Shown in pieces: positions 33,577 through 43,600 of a stretch of 64,000 nucleotides of DNA (the first letter of the stretch is position 1; each line of letters begins with the position of its first letter). The notes below the pieces were generated by a model. It made no database searches, was not told where the DNA came from, and worked only from the letters and a program-made list of their open reading frames with translations. This stretch comes from Streptomyces sp. YIM 130001 (GTDB taxonomy: Bacteria; Actinomycetota; Actinomycetes; Streptomycetales; Streptomycetaceae), in assembly GCF_003574445.1 (NCBI RefSeq), contig NZ_KZ984569.1, forward strand, positions 62,001 to 126,000, given 5' to 3'. Both the position numbers and the translations under genes were made by a program.

Positions 33577-35787
33577 ATGCCAAGCACTGCACCGCCCACC
33601 TCCGGCCGGGCCGGAGTCTTCGCGCGGCTCGCTGCCTTCTCGTACACGCACCGCCGGCGCGCTCTGGTCCTGTGGGTGGCCGTCCTCATCGGCGCCACCG
33701 CCTCCTCGATGGCCGTCGGCAGCGCGTACCACAACGACTTCTCGCTGCCGGGCACCGATTCGCAGCAGGCGCAGGACGTTCTGGAGAAGCACGGCGCCAC
33801 GCAGGCGGACGCGTCGGTGCAGATCGTGCTGCAGGACGACGGCGGCATCCGAGGAGCGGTCGTCAAGCAACGCGTGGACGGGCTGCTCGCGAAGGTCGGG
33901 ACGCTGCCGAGCGTGCTGGACGTGCGCAGTCCGTACGCGGACCGCGCCGCGGTCTCGCGGGACGGCACCGTCGGCTATGCGACCGTCACGCTCGACGGCG
34001 ACACGGAGAGCGTCCCCAAGGAAGACGTCCGCAAGATCATCGACGCCTCCGACGCGGCGGCCGGTGACGGGCTGCGCACCGCCGTCGGAGGCGACGCGGC
34101 ACGCTCCGCCCAGGAGAGCGAGGGTGGCGCGGCGGAAGGCGTGGGCATCCTGGGAGCGCTGGTGATCCTGGTGTTCCTCTTCGGCTCCCTGGTCGCGGCG
34201 AGCCTGCCGGTGGTGACCGCACTGTTCGCGGTCGGCACCTCTGTCGGGCTGATCGCGTTGGCCTCCCACCTGGCGACTGTCGCGGACTTCACCCCGCCGA
34301 TCCTGATGCTGGTGGGTCTGGGTGTCGGTATCGACTACGCGCTGCTGATCTTTTCGCGGTTCCGGGGCGAGCTGCTGCGGGGTACGGAGCCGGGGGAGGC
34401 GACCCGCTCGGCCCTCGACGCCGCGGGCCGCACCGTCTTCTTCGCCGGCTGCACCGTGATCATCGCCCTGATGGGTCTCGTGGCCCTGGGCCTCGGGTCC
34501 CTGCAGGGAGTGGCGCTCGCGGTGGCGCTGACCGTCCTGGTCACCATGGCCGCCTCGTTGACACTCCTGCCGGCCCTGCTGAGCCTGACGGGCCGCCGCA
34601 TCCAGCGGCAGGTCGCCGCACGCGCGGCGAAGGCGGAGCGGGCGGAGGGCGCGAGCTGGCGGCGCTGGGCCAGGGGGGTGCAGCGACGGCCGTGGGCGGC
34701 TCTGGTGCTGGCGGTGGTCGCGCTCGGTGCGCTGGCCGCGCCCGCCCTGGACATGCGGCTCGGCTTCGCGGACGCGGGTAACGATGCGGAGACGAAGACC
34801 AGCCGGCAGGCGTACGACCTGCTCGCGAACGGCTTCGGCCCCGGCTTCAACGGGCCGTTGTTCGTGGTCGCCGACACCGGTGGGGCACCCGACGGAGGCG
34901 ACACCGCGGGAGCGCGGGCGGCGTCCACCGTGGCCGAGACCCTGGCCGGCGCTCCGGGCGTGGCCGCGACGAGCGGGCCGATGCCGTCGCGGGACGAATC
35001 CGTCGCCACCCTCCTGGTGTTCCCCGAATCGGCTCCGCAGGACGAGGCGACCTCGCGACTCGTCGACCGGCTCCGGGACAGCACACTTCCGCCCTTGGAG
35101 CGGCAGACGGGCGCGACGCTCCTGGTCGGCGGCGCCACGGCTGCCACCGAGGACTTCGCGTCCACGGTGTCCGACCGGATGCCGTTGTTCGTCGCGATCG
35201 TGGTGGGGCTGTCGACGGTGCTGCTGCTCGTCGTCTTCCGGTCGGTACTGATCCCGCTGAAAGCGGCAGTGCTCAACCTGATCAGCATCGGTGCCGCACT
35301 CGGGGCGATCACGCTGGTCTTCCAGCACGGCTGGTTCGGCGTGGAACCGGGACCGATCGAGGCGTTCATCCCTGTGATGATCTTCGCGATCGTCTTCGGC
35401 CTGTCGATGGACTACGAGGTCTTCCTGCTCTCGCGCATCCACGAGGAGTGGGAACGCACGAAAGACCCGCAGACCGCCGTACGCGAAGGCCTCGCGGCGA
35501 CCGGTCGGATCATCACCGCTGCCGCGGCGATCATGATCGTGGTGTTCGCCGCGTTCGTCATGAGCCCCGACCGCATGCTCCAGCAGTTCGGTCTGGGCCT
35601 GGCTGTGGCGATCCTGCTCGACGCCGTGGTCATCCGCTGCCTGATCGTCCCCGCGGTGATGCAACTGATGGGTACGCGCGCGTGGTGGCTGCCCGGCCGG
35701 CTCCGCCGGCTGCTGCCCGAGGTCCGGCTGGAACGGCACGAGCGCCCCTCCCCCGAGGAGACGGTGCCTGAGCCGCAGCACCGGTGA
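33577..35787 (+). CDS. MMPL-family RND transporter
   Basis: A 736-residue exporter with two repeats of the MMPL type. The first half has helix 1 (ALVLWVAVLIGATASSMAVG), a large external loop and helices 2-6 with the conserved GVGIDYALLIFSRFRGEL. The second half repeats this with helix 7 (WAALVLAVVALGALAAPA), a second loop and FGLSMDYEVFLLSRIHEEW. The two GxDY(A/E) motifs carry the proton-relay Asp-Tyr. These proteins use the proton gradient to export lipids or hydrophobic compounds. GGAG is 8 nt upstream of the ATG. It lies next to the NarL pair and may be controlled by it. A 12-bp hairpin follows. Confidence 0.92.
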   Translation: MPSTAPPTSGRAGVFARLAAFSYTHRRRALVLWVAVLIGATASSMAVGSAYHNDFSLPGTDSQQAQDVLEKHGATQADASVQIVLQDDGGIRGAVVKQRVDGLLAKVGTLPSVLDVRSPYADRAAVSRDGTVGYATVTLDGDTESVPKEDVRKIIDASDAAAGDGLRTAVGGDAARSAQESEGGAAEGVGILGALVILVFLFGSLVAASLPVVTALFAVGTSVGLIALASHLATVADFTPPILMLVGLGVGIDYALLIFSRFRGELLRGTEPGEATRSALDAAGRTVFFAGCTVIIALMGLVALGLGSLQGVALAVALTVLVTMAASLTLLPALLSLTGRRIQRQVAARAAKAERAEGASWRRWARGVQRRPWAALVLAVVALGALAAPALDMRLGFADAGNDAETKTSRQAYDLLANGFGPGFNGPLFVVADTGGAPDGGDTAGARAASTVAETLAGAPGVAATSGPMPSRDESVATLLVFPESAPQDEATSRLVDRLRDSTLPPLERQTGATLLVGGATAATEDFASTVSDRMPLFVAIVVGLSTVLLLVVFRSVLIPLKAAVLNLISIGAALGAITLVFQHGWFGVEPGPIEAFIPVMIFAIVFGLSMDYEVFLLSRIHEEWERTKDPQTAVREGLAATGRIITAAAAIMIVVFAAFVMSPDRMLQQFGLGLAVAILLDAVVIRCLIVPAVMQLMGTRAWWLPGRLRRLLPEVRLERHERPSPEETVPEPQHR

Positions 35788-35808
35788 GCGGGCGGTGACG
35801 GCCTGGCC

Positions 35809-35836
35809 ACCGCGGGCCGAGGGGTCGGCCCGCGGT
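35809..35836. terminator. Terminator between MMPL and AI-2E permease genes
   Basis: A perfect 12-bp stem (35809-35820 with 35825-35836) and a GGGG loop, between converging genes. Confidence 0.88.
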
Positions 35837-35904
35837 ACCTCCGCGACGTCATCGGCGCGGGTCGTGCCGTCGGCAGCAACGCGGCCTCTGCACGAGCAGC
35901 CCGG

Positions 35905-37143
35905 CTACGGGTCCTCCGGCGCCGAACCGCTGGGCGTCCGCAGCTGCCTGCGCAGCCGGGCGAGCAGCGGAGCGCCGCCCCTGCGACGGCCGAGCACCCG
36001 GGGGTCGTCCGTCACGTCGTAGCGCCGCACGTACGCCCCCAGGAACGCCTGCAGGGTCGCCACCGCCGGGATGGCGACCAGGGCACCGACGGCCCCCAGC
36101 AGGGCCGTTCCCGCGATGACCGAACCGAAGGCGACCGCGGGGTGGATGTCGACGGTCTTCGCGGTCAGCTTCGGCTGCAGCATGTAGTTCTCGAACTGCT
36201 GGTACACCACCACGAAGATCAGCACCCACAGCGCGTACCAGGGGTCCACGGTGAACGCGATCAGCATGGGCAGCGCACCGGCCAGATAGGTGCCGATGGT
36301 GGGCAGGAACTGCGACACCAGGCCGACCCAGACCGCGAGCGCCGGGGCGTACGGGATGTCGAGGGCCTCGAAGAGGACGTAGTGCGCGACACCCGAGATG
36401 AGGGCCATCAGGCCGCGCGAGTAGAGATAGCCGCCGGTCTTGTCGACGGCGATCTCCCAGGCCCGCAGTACCTCCGCCTGCCGCGCGGGCGGCAGCACCG
36501 AGCACAGGGCGCGGCGCAGCCGCGGCCCGTCGGCCGCGAAGTAGAACGAGAACAGCAGGACGGTGAGCAGCTGGAAGAGGCCGCCCAGCACCTGCGCCGA
36601 GACGTCCAGGACGCCCGAGGCGCTGTTCTGGACGTACTTCTGCAGCCAGTCGGAGTGCACGATGCTGTCCTGCAGCTCGAAGCGCGAAAGCTCCGTGTGG
36701 AACGTCGAGTTGATCCAGCGGATCACCGTGTCGAGGTACTTCGGGAAGTCCTCGACCATGTCGACGATCTGCCCGGCGAGCATCGATCCGAGCATGGTGA
36801 CGAAGCCCGCGGCCGCGACGATCACACCGAGGAAGACGATCGCGGTGGCCCATCCCCGGCGGACTCCGTGATGGGACATCCGGCTGACGGCCGGCTCCAC
36901 GGCGAGCGCCAGGAAGAACGCGATCAGGATGTTGATCAGCAGACCGGTCAGCTGATGGAACGCCCAACTGCCCAGCTGGAAGCAGGCGATCAGGGCCAGC
37001 GCCAGCACCATCGCGCGGGGAAGCCACCGCGGCATGCGCTCCGCGCCACCGGGCGTGGGAGGGGCGGGAGGCACCGCAGGAGGCGGTGGGTCGGTGTCGC
37101 GCAGATGCTCTTCAGTCGATGCCACGGGCCAAGTCTCGCGCAT
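35905..37143 (-). CDS. AI-2E (YdiK/TqsA) family membrane protein
   Basis: A 412-residue membrane protein with about eight helices. Helices 1-3 lie at about 40-120 (VLALALIACFQLGSWAF, LLINILIAFFLALAVEP, ATAIVFLGVIVAAAGFV), then a soluble loop of about 80 residues, then helices with LLTVLLFSFYFAADG, LVSQFLPTIGTYLAG and VYQQFENYMLQPKLTAKTV, which is the best-conserved family segment. Members are proposed exporters or Na+/H+ antiporters. I take ATG at 37143 with GGGGG about 9 nt upstream; the GTG at 37125 is also possible. The N-terminus is acidic and Pro-rich. Confidence 0.88.
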   Translation of the reverse strand: MRETWPVASTEEHLRDTDPPPPAVPPAPPTPGGAERMPRWLPRAMVLALALIACFQLGSWAFHQLTGLLINILIAFFLALAVEPAVSRMSHHGVRRGWATAIVFLGVIVAAAGFVTMLGSMLAGQIVDMVEDFPKYLDTVIRWINSTFHTELSRFELQDSIVHSDWLQKYVQNSASGVLDVSAQVLGGLFQLLTVLLFSFYFAADGPRLRRALCSVLPPARQAEVLRAWEIAVDKTGGYLYSRGLMALISGVAHYVLFEALDIPYAPALAVWVGLVSQFLPTIGTYLAGALPMLIAFTVDPWYALWVLIFVVVYQQFENYMLQPKLTAKTVDIHPAVAFGSVIAGTALLGAVGALVAIPAVATLQAFLGAYVRRYDVTDDPRVLGRRRGGAPLLARLRRQLRTPSGSAPEDP

Positions 37144-37241
37144 CCGGAAGGTGCCCCCGCACGATGTGCCCGCGTCGCCCGCTCCGGCACGTCGCACGTC
37201 GGGGCGCCGCCAGCCCTCAGAGCCGTTGCCGCCGGGGACGC

Positions 37242-37436
37242 TCAGCGGTGTTCTGCCGGCACTCCCATCGCTGTACAGACGGCACGCCACACATCCTTGG
37301 CCTCCCACCCCGCGTCCAGCGCGTCGTGCACCGTCCGTCCGCTGAGTTCGGCCATCACATGGTCGCGCGCGAAGGTGTCCGCATAGCCCGCACCGAAGTG
37401 CTCGTCCATCCGCTCCCAGAAAACCGTCAACCGCAT
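37242..37436 (-). CDS. DUF3046 protein
   Basis: A 64-residue actinobacterial protein of the DUF3046 family, starting MRLTVFWERMDEHFG and containing ELSGRTVHDALDAG and VWRAVC. It is usually found close to recA in actinobacteria, as here (about 7 kb away). The frame is open to 37496 but the ATG at 37436 gives the family's normal start. It is divergent from the prenyltransferase-like gene with 79 bp between. Function unknown. Confidence 0.9.
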   Translation of the reverse strand: MRLTVFWERMDEHFGAGYADTFARDHVMAELSGRTVHDALDAGWEAKDVWRAVCTAMGVPAEHR

Positions 37437-37515
37437 GACTCGATTATCGCGCCCCTGAGAGTGCAGCCGAACCGGAACCATGTGCCTCACGCACACGGCG
37501 GCCTACGTTCGACGC

Positions 37516-38484
37516 ATGGCTGATTCCACGGCATACGGAACGTCTCCACGCGCGCGTGCAGACGCGTTCCCCGGGCCCGCCCGGCGTACGTCGCTCGCGC
37601 ATGCCGAGCAGTTCGTCTGGCTCACCGCGCGCGTCCTCGAGCAGCGCCGGTTCGCCCACCACTTCCTCGGCGGGACCGCCGACGGCGTCGACAGCGCCTT
37701 GAGCGCGTACGGCAACGAGGACGGCGGGTACGGGCACGCACTCGAGCCCGATCTGCGCGGTCCCGTGAGCCAGCCGCTTCACACGGCGCACGCCCTGCGG
37801 GTGCTCGACGGGATCGGACGCTGCGGCGGCCAGCGCGCGGAGCGCGTCTGCCGGTACCTGTCGGACGTGTCGACCGCCGACGGTGCGCTGCCCGCGATCC
37901 ATCCGAGCCAGCGTGGTTATCCGTCGGCGCCGTTCGTGCCGATCGTCGACAACCCGCCCAGCGATCTCCTGGCGACCGGCCCGGTGGTCGGCGTGCTGCA
38001 CCGTAGCCAGGTCTGGCACGCCTGGCTGTTCCGCGCCACCGACTTCTGCTGGTCGGCCGTGGAGGCTCTCGGTACGACGCACCCGTACGAGATCCAAGCG
38101 GCTGTCGCCTTCCTCGACGGTGCCGCCGATCGTCCCCGCGCCGAGGCGGCGGCCGCGCACCTCGGCCGCCTCGTCAGGGAACAGCGGCTCGCGGTCCTCG
38201 CCCCCGGGCGGCGGGAGGACTGGCCGGTGGCGCCCGGTTACGCGCCCGGTGAGCACCACTTCCCGCACGACTACGCGCGCGTGCCCGGGTCGCTCGCCCG
38301 CTCCTGGTTCACGGACGCGGAGATGGCACGGTCGCTCGACTTCCTGGCGGGCGAACAGCGGGAGGACGGCGGCTGGCCCATCCATTGGCGGGAGTGGGCC
38401 CCTGGCACAGCACTGGAATGGCGTCCGATCGTCACCATCGAGGCTCTCCTGACATTGCGCGCGTACGGGCGATTGCCCGGCTGA
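37516..38484 (+). CDS. Prenyltransferase/squalene-cyclase repeat-like protein
   Basis: A 322-residue soluble protein with an alpha-alpha barrel pattern: repeats with the motifs YGNEDGGYGHALEPDL (near 72-87) and GEQREDGGWPIHWREW (near 284-299) resemble the QW-type repeats of terpene cyclases and prenyltransferases. The DxDD or metal-binding motifs of active cyclases are not evident, so I call it repeat-like only. The ATG at 37516 has no ribosome site; it may be leaderless or start elsewhere. Two copies of ACGCGCGCGT lie within the gene, and two more just after the stop. Confidence 0.7.
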   Translation: MADSTAYGTSPRARADAFPGPARRTSLAHAEQFVWLTARVLEQRRFAHHFLGGTADGVDSALSAYGNEDGGYGHALEPDLRGPVSQPLHTAHALRVLDGIGRCGGQRAERVCRYLSDVSTADGALPAIHPSQRGYPSAPFVPIVDNPPSDLLATGPVVGVLHRSQVWHAWLFRATDFCWSAVEALGTTHPYEIQAAVAFLDGAADRPRAEAAAAHLGRLVREQRLAVLAPGRREDWPVAPGYAPGEHHFPHDYARVPGSLARSWFTDAEMARSLDFLAGEQREDGGWPIHWREWAPGTALEWRPIVTIEALLTLRAYGRLPG

Positions 38485-38495
38485 CCGAGGACCGC

Positions 38496-38527
38496 ACGCG
38501 CGCGTGAACCACGGTCCACGCGCGCGT
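38496..38527. repeat. Pair of ACGCGCGCGT palindromes between converging genes
   Basis: Two copies (38496-38505 and 38518-38527), 12 nt apart, filling the 45-bp gap between the prenyltransferase-like gene and azlD. The second extends to GACCACGCGCGCGTGG on the minus strand. They may serve as the terminators here. Confidence 0.7.
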
Positions 38528-38529
38528 GG

Positions 38530-38838
38530 TCAGCCGGCCATGGCGCGCACGCCCGCCGTGACGAGGACCGCCACCCCGATGATCACCAGGAAGGGTGCCC
38601 GCAGCAGGAACGCGGCGCCCGCAGCGGCCAGACCGGCGGCCTTGGCGTCCAGGATCAGGTGGGCTCCTTCGCCGAAGGTCTGCTGGGCGGTCAGCGCCGC
38701 GAGCAGTGCCACCGGCAGGAGCGCGGCCATCCGCTGAACCATGGGCCGCTCCAGCGCTCCGGCAGGTACCAGGAGTCCGAGCAGTTTGACGGCGTAGCAG
38801 CCGACTGCCGTGAGTGCGATCGCGAGCCAGATGTTCAC
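38530..38838 (-). CDS. azlD: AzlD-type branched-chain amino acid export subunit
   Basis: A 102-residue membrane protein with about four helices (WLAIALTAVGCYAVKLLGLL, MAALLPVALLAALTAQQ, AAGLAAAGAAFLLRAPF, LVIIGVAVLVTAGV), the size and pattern of AzlD (DUF/PF05437), the small partner of AzlC in exporting branched-chain amino acids or azaleucine. GTG at 38838 overlaps the azlC stop by 4 bp (GTGA), so the two are coupled. Confidence 0.9.
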   Translation of the reverse strand: MNIWLAIALTAVGCYAVKLLGLLVPAGALERPMVQRMAALLPVALLAALTAQQTFGEGAHLILDAKAAGLAAAGAAFLLRAPFLVIIGVAVLVTAGVRAMAG

Positions 38839-39770
38839 CGTTCGTCCTCCGGTGCGTGAGCGTCGTGCGTGGGCTCCGTGCCGGGCCCGGGCGTCGAAGT
38901 GCCCGCATCCTTCGCGGACTTGACTTGTGTGTCCCCGGACTCCGGGGATGCGGTGCGGTCCTGCGGCCGGTCCCTGTCCGGCCCCTCGCGCCTCCGGCGC
39001 GCCCTGACCCCCTCCGCGTAGAGCACCGTGGGCGCCGCAAGGGCCGCCACGAGAACCGGTACGCCCGCGGGGAGCACCGGCAGCAGTCCCAGACCGACCA
39101 CGACCGCGAGCAGCGCCACAGCGCGCTCCGTGGTGGTCCGCAGCATCGGCGCGAGCAGCGCGAGGAAGGTGGCCGGTCCCGCCGCGTCCAGACCCCAGGC
39201 CGCGGTGTCGCCGATCGCGTCCGCGCCCAGGGCGCCGAGCAGCGTGGTCAGGTTCCACAGGACGTAGAGCGTGAGTCCCGTGACCGTGAACCCGATCCGG
39301 CGGGCACGCCGGGTGGGCTGCGCCAGGGTCACCGCCGTCGTCTCGTCGATCACCCAATGCGCCGCGAACGGCCGCACCGCGCGTGGGAGGGCCAGCAGCT
39401 GCGACAGCCTGAGCCCGTAGAACGCGTTGCGTACCCCGAGGAAGAACGCACCGGCGGCAGCGGTCAACGGATTGCCGCCGCCGGCCAGCGCACCGACGAG
39501 GGCGAACTGCGAGGCGCCCGTGAACACCAGCAGGCTCAAGGCGCACGTCTGGAGAACGTCGAGACCGTTGCCGACGGATGTCACGCCGAAGGCGAAGCCG
39601 GAGAGGCCGACCGCGACCCCGACCCCGAGCGCGTCCCTGACGACGGCGGAATCGGCCTTGTCCACCGGGGCGGTCAGCGTTTCCCCGGCTTCCCCGGGGC
39701 CTGCGGATGCCGCGCCGGACCCCGGTCCTTCACCGGCGCGGACTGCTGCGGATGCTGTCTGTTCTGCCAC
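38835..39770 (-). CDS. azlC: AzlC-type branched-chain amino acid exporter
   Basis: A 311-residue membrane protein. The AzlC core (about 45-250) contains SGFAFGVTSVGNGLDVLQT, LLVFTGASQFALVGAL and FFLGVRNAFYGLRLSQ, the family signature, and then HWVIDETTAVTLAQP. Both ends are extended by Ala/Gly/Pro- or Asp/Arg-rich disordered stretches (the last 55 residues). The GTG at 39770 lies inside the end of the AraC-type regulator gene, overlapping it by 97 nt; a later start is possible, but then the first helix is still whole. AraC control is suggested by the neighbour. Confidence 0.9.
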   Translation of the reverse strand: MAEQTASAAVRAGEGPGSGAASAGPGEAGETLTAPVDKADSAVVRDALGVGVAVGLSGFAFGVTSVGNGLDVLQTCALSLLVFTGASQFALVGALAGGGNPLTAAAGAFFLGVRNAFYGLRLSQLLALPRAVRPFAAHWVIDETTAVTLAQPTRRARRIGFTVTGLTLYVLWNLTTLLGALGADAIGDTAAWGLDAAGPATFLALLAPMLRTTTERAVALLAVVVGLGLLPVLPAGVPVLVAALAAPTVLYAEGVRARRRREGPDRDRPQDRTASPESGDTQVKSAKDAGTSTPGPGTEPTHDAHAPEDER

Positions 39771-40630
39771 GTCGGCGACGCTACGGGCCCTGCCGACGGC
39801 AGGTCTTGTACGTTCTTGCGCTCGCGCACATAGGCACCGGGCGGCACCCCGACGATGCGCCGGAAGTGGCGGTTGAGATGCGGTTGGTCGGTGAAGCCGA
39901 CCGCGGTGGCCGCCTGTGCGGGCGTACCGCCCTCGTCGAGGAGACGGCGGGCGCGACGCACGCGCGCGTTGGTGAGCCAGGCGTGCGGAGGCATTCCGTA
40001 CGCCTGGCGGAACGCCCGGAGCAGAGCGAACGGGCTGGTGCCGAGCTCCTTGGCGAGCTCCTCGAGGGACGGGGGCTGCTCCATCCGTTCCTCGAGCGCC
40101 GCACGCGCGCGTGCCGCCTTCCCCGAGCCGGCGGAGACCAGCGTGCGCGCGGGCAGTGACGTGCCGTACTCCCGGAGCAGCCGGACGACCAGGACGCGCA
40201 GGACGCTGTCGGCGGCCAAGGCGTTGCCCTCCTCCGCAGCCCGGTGGACCTCACGTATCAGATGCGCCCCGTGCGGATCGGTGACGTCCGTCTCGGCGAA
40301 GCCCGGAGTGCCCCGTATCCCGGTGATCTCGGCGGCGACCGTGGCGACGAACTCCGCCGACGGATAGAGCGTCGAGTACGCCCAGCCCTCCGGCGCCCCG
40401 GCCCGCGCCGCGTGGGGCACCTCGGGATTGATCATCACGACGCTGCCGGGGGCGGCGTGGACGGTGCCGCCGGGCATCACCACGTCCTCGATCCCGCCAC
40501 TGACCGCGCCGAGCACATAGCCCTCGTGACTGTGCCGGGGGAAGGCGTGCCGCACGTACCGGGCGCGGAGCAGATCGACGCCCGGCAGTTGCGCGGGCTG
40601 CCAGTAACGCGCCCATTCCTGCTCGGCCAT
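39674..40630 (-). CDS. AraC-family transcriptional regulator
   Basis: A 318-residue regulator with an N-terminal AraC cupin (about 10-150; FPRHSHEGYVLGAVSGGIE, GSVVMINPEVPHAAR) and a C-terminal double HTH (about 175-275; LEELAKELGTSPFALLRAFRQAYGMPPHAW and AAAVGFTDQPHLNRHFRR-like segments). The last 40 residues are a Gln/Pro/Lys-rich tail that overlaps the azlC start. It is transcribed directly before azlC/azlD, the usual arrangement for an activator of this exporter. The ATG at 40630 has GCGAGG only 1-2 nt upstream, so the GTG two codons earlier is possible. Two ACGCGCGCGT palindromes fall in the HTH-coding part. Confidence 0.9.
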   Translation of the reverse strand: MAEQEWARYWQPAQLPGVDLLRARYVRHAFPRHSHEGYVLGAVSGGIEDVVMPGGTVHAAPGSVVMINPEVPHAARAGAPEGWAYSTLYPSAEFVATVAAEITGIRGTPGFAETDVTDPHGAHLIREVHRAAEEGNALAADSVLRVLVVRLLREYGTSLPARTLVSAGSGKAARARAALEERMEQPPSLEELAKELGTSPFALLRAFRQAYGMPPHAWLTNARVRRARRLLDEGGTPAQAATAVGFTDQPHLNRHFRRIVGVPPGAYVRERKNVQDLPSAGPVASPTWQNRQHPQQSAPVKDRGPARHPQAPGKPGKR

Positions 40631-40677
40631 CCTCACATCCTCGCAGGTCCGGGCGATTGTCAGTGATGCGGTGCACG

Positions 40678-43600
40678 ATGGGGGACATGGCCGGGACTGC
40701 TCTGGATTCCTTCTCCCCCGCGACGCGCAACTGGTTCGCGGGGGCCTTCTCCGCGCCCACGGCCGCCCAGGAGGGAGCCTGGCGTGCCCTGGACGAGGGG
40801 TCCGACGTCCTGGTGGTGGCGCCCACAGGTTCCGGCAAGACACTCGCGGCGTTCCTGTCCGCGCTCGACAAGCTCGCCCACACCCCGCCGCCCGCCGATC
40901 CGAAGAGCCGCTGCCGGGTGCTCTACATCTCGCCCCTGAAAGCCCTCGCGGTCGACGTCGAGCGCAATCTGCGCTCGCCCCTGACAGGCATCAAGCAGGA
41001 GTCGGTACGTCTCGGCCTGCCCGAGCCGGAGGTCAAGGTCGGCATCCGCTCGGGCGACACCCCCGCCGCCGAGCGCCGCGCCCTGGCCTCCCGGCCGCCG
41101 GACATCCTGATCACCACGCCCGAGTCGCTGTTCCTGATGCTCACCTCCGCCACCCGCGAGGCTCTCGCCGGCATCGACACGGTGATCCTCGACGAGGTGC
41201 ACGCGGTCGCCGGCACCAAGCGCGGCGCGCACCTCGCCCTGTCCCTCGAGCGCCTCGACAAGCTGCTGCCCCGCCCGGCCCGCCGTATCGGCCTGTCCGC
41301 GACGGTGCGTCCGGTGGACGAGGTGGCACGCTTCCTGTCGCCCCAGCGGCGCGTGGAGATCGTCCAGCCGCCGTCCGGCAAGGAGTTCGACCTGTCGGTG
41401 GTGGTGCCGGTCGAGGACCTCGGAGAGCTGGGCGGCTCCCCCGCCGCCGACGCGGACGACGGCCAGGCCGAGCGCCCCTCGATCTGGCCGCACGTCGAGG
41501 AGCGGATCGCGGACCTGGTCCAGGCCCACCGCTCGACGATCGTCTTCGCCAACTCCCGCCGCGTGGCGGAGCGTCTGTGCAATCGGCTCAACGAGATCGC
41601 GTACGAGCGGGCCACCGGCGAGGCGATGCCCGAGGACCACTCCCCGAGCGAGGTGATGGCCCAGTCGGGCGCGGCCCGCGGGGCACCGCAGGTGTTGGCC
41701 AGGGCGCACCACGGCTCGGTCTCCAAGGAACAGCGCTCCCAGGTCGAGGAGGACCTCAAGGCGGGCCGGCTCCCCGCGGTGGTGGCGACCTCGAGTCTCG
41801 AACTCGGCATCGACATGGGCGCGGTCGACCTGGTCGTCCAGGTGGAGTCACCCCCGTCGGTGGCCTCCGGTCTGCAGCGGGTCGGGCGAGCGGGGCACCA
41901 GGTCGGCGCCGTCTCCACCGGCGTCGTCTTCCCCAAGTACCGCGGCGACCTGGTGCAGTCGGCCGTGGTCACCGAGCGGATGCGGGACGGCGCCATCGAG
42001 GCCCTGCGCGTGCCGGCCAATCCGCTCGACGTGCTGGCCCAGCAGCTGGTCGCCATGGTCGCCCTCGACTCCTGGCAGGCGGACGACCTGCTCGCGGTGG
42101 CGCGGCGCGCGGCCCCGTTCTCCTCGCTGCCGGAGTCCGCCTTCACCGCCGTACTGGACATGCTGGCCGGCCGCTATCCGTCGGACGCCTTCGCGGAGCT
42201 CAGGCCCCGCGTCGTCTGGGACCGCGTGGCAGGCACGGTCACCGGGCGGCCCGGCGCCCAACGCCTGGCGGTGACCTCCGGCGGCACCATCCCCGACCGT
42301 GGCATGTTCGGCGTCTTCCTGGCCGGCTCGGACCCGCGCAAGGGCGGCGGCCGGGTGGGCGAACTGGACGAGGAGATGGTCTACGAATCGCGCGTCGGCG
42401 ACGTCTTCACCCTGGGCACCAGCTCCTGGCGGATCGAGGACATCACCCGCGACCGGGTCCTGGTCTCCCCCGCTCCCGGAGTGCCGGGCCGACTGCCGTT
42501 CTGGAAGGGCGACCAGCTGGGCCGCCCGCTCGAACTCGGCCGTGCGCTCGGCGCGTTCCTGCGCGAGCTGGGCGGTCTGGACGACGCGGCCGCCCGAGCA
42601 CGCCTGACGGCCGCGGGCCTCGACGCCTGGGCGGTGGACAACGTCCTGGCGTACCTGGCCGAGCAGCGCGAGGCCTGCGGCCACGTCCCCGACGACCGGA
42701 CCGTCGTCGTCGAGCGTTTCCGTGACGAGCTGGGCGACTGGCGGGTGGTCGTGCACTCCCCGTTCGGTGCCCAGGTGCACGCACCGTGGGCGCTGGCCAT
42801 CGGTGCCAGGCTGACCGAGCGCTTCGGGATGGACGCACAGGTCATGCACGCCGACGACGGCCTGGTCCTGCGACTGCCCGACGCCGACCTGATGGGCCTC
42901 GACCTGCTCGACCAGGACCCGGCCGATACCGGCGCGGAGTATGACGCGGAGCAGGCGCCGGTGGGCGCGGCCGACATCGTCCTCGACAAGGGCGAGGTCG
43001 AGCGCACGGTGACCGACGAGGTCGGCGGATCGGCGCTGTTCGCCTCCCGGTTCCGCGAGTGCGCGGCCCGCGCACTGCTGCTCCCCCGGCGCAGTCCCGG
43101 CCGGCGCACCCCGCTGTGGCAGCAGCGTCAACGCGCGTCGCAACTCCTGCAGGTGGCAAGCGAGTTCGGCTCGTTTCCCATCGTCCTCGAGGCGGTGCGC
43201 GAGTGCCTGCAGGACGTCTTCGACGTTCCGGGCCTGACGGAGCTGATGGGTGACATCGAGGCCCGCCGGGTGCGCCTGGTGGAGGTCACGACGCCCCAGG
43301 CGTCCCCGTTCGCCCGCTCCCTGCTGTTCGGTTACGTCGCGCAGTTCCTCTACGAGGGCGACTCCCCGCTGGCGGAGCGCCGCGCCGCCGCACTGTCCCT
43401 CGACTCCCGGCTCCTGGCCGAGCTCCTCGGCCAGGCGGAACTGCGCGAACTGCTCGACGCCGACATCCTCACCGAGCTCGAGCAGGAGCTGCAGTGGCGC
43501 ACCGAGGACCGCCGGGTCAAGGACGCGGAGGGCGTCGCCGACCTGCTGCGCCTCCTCGGCCCCCTGACCGAGGCCGAGTTGGCCGAGCGCGGCGCGGACC

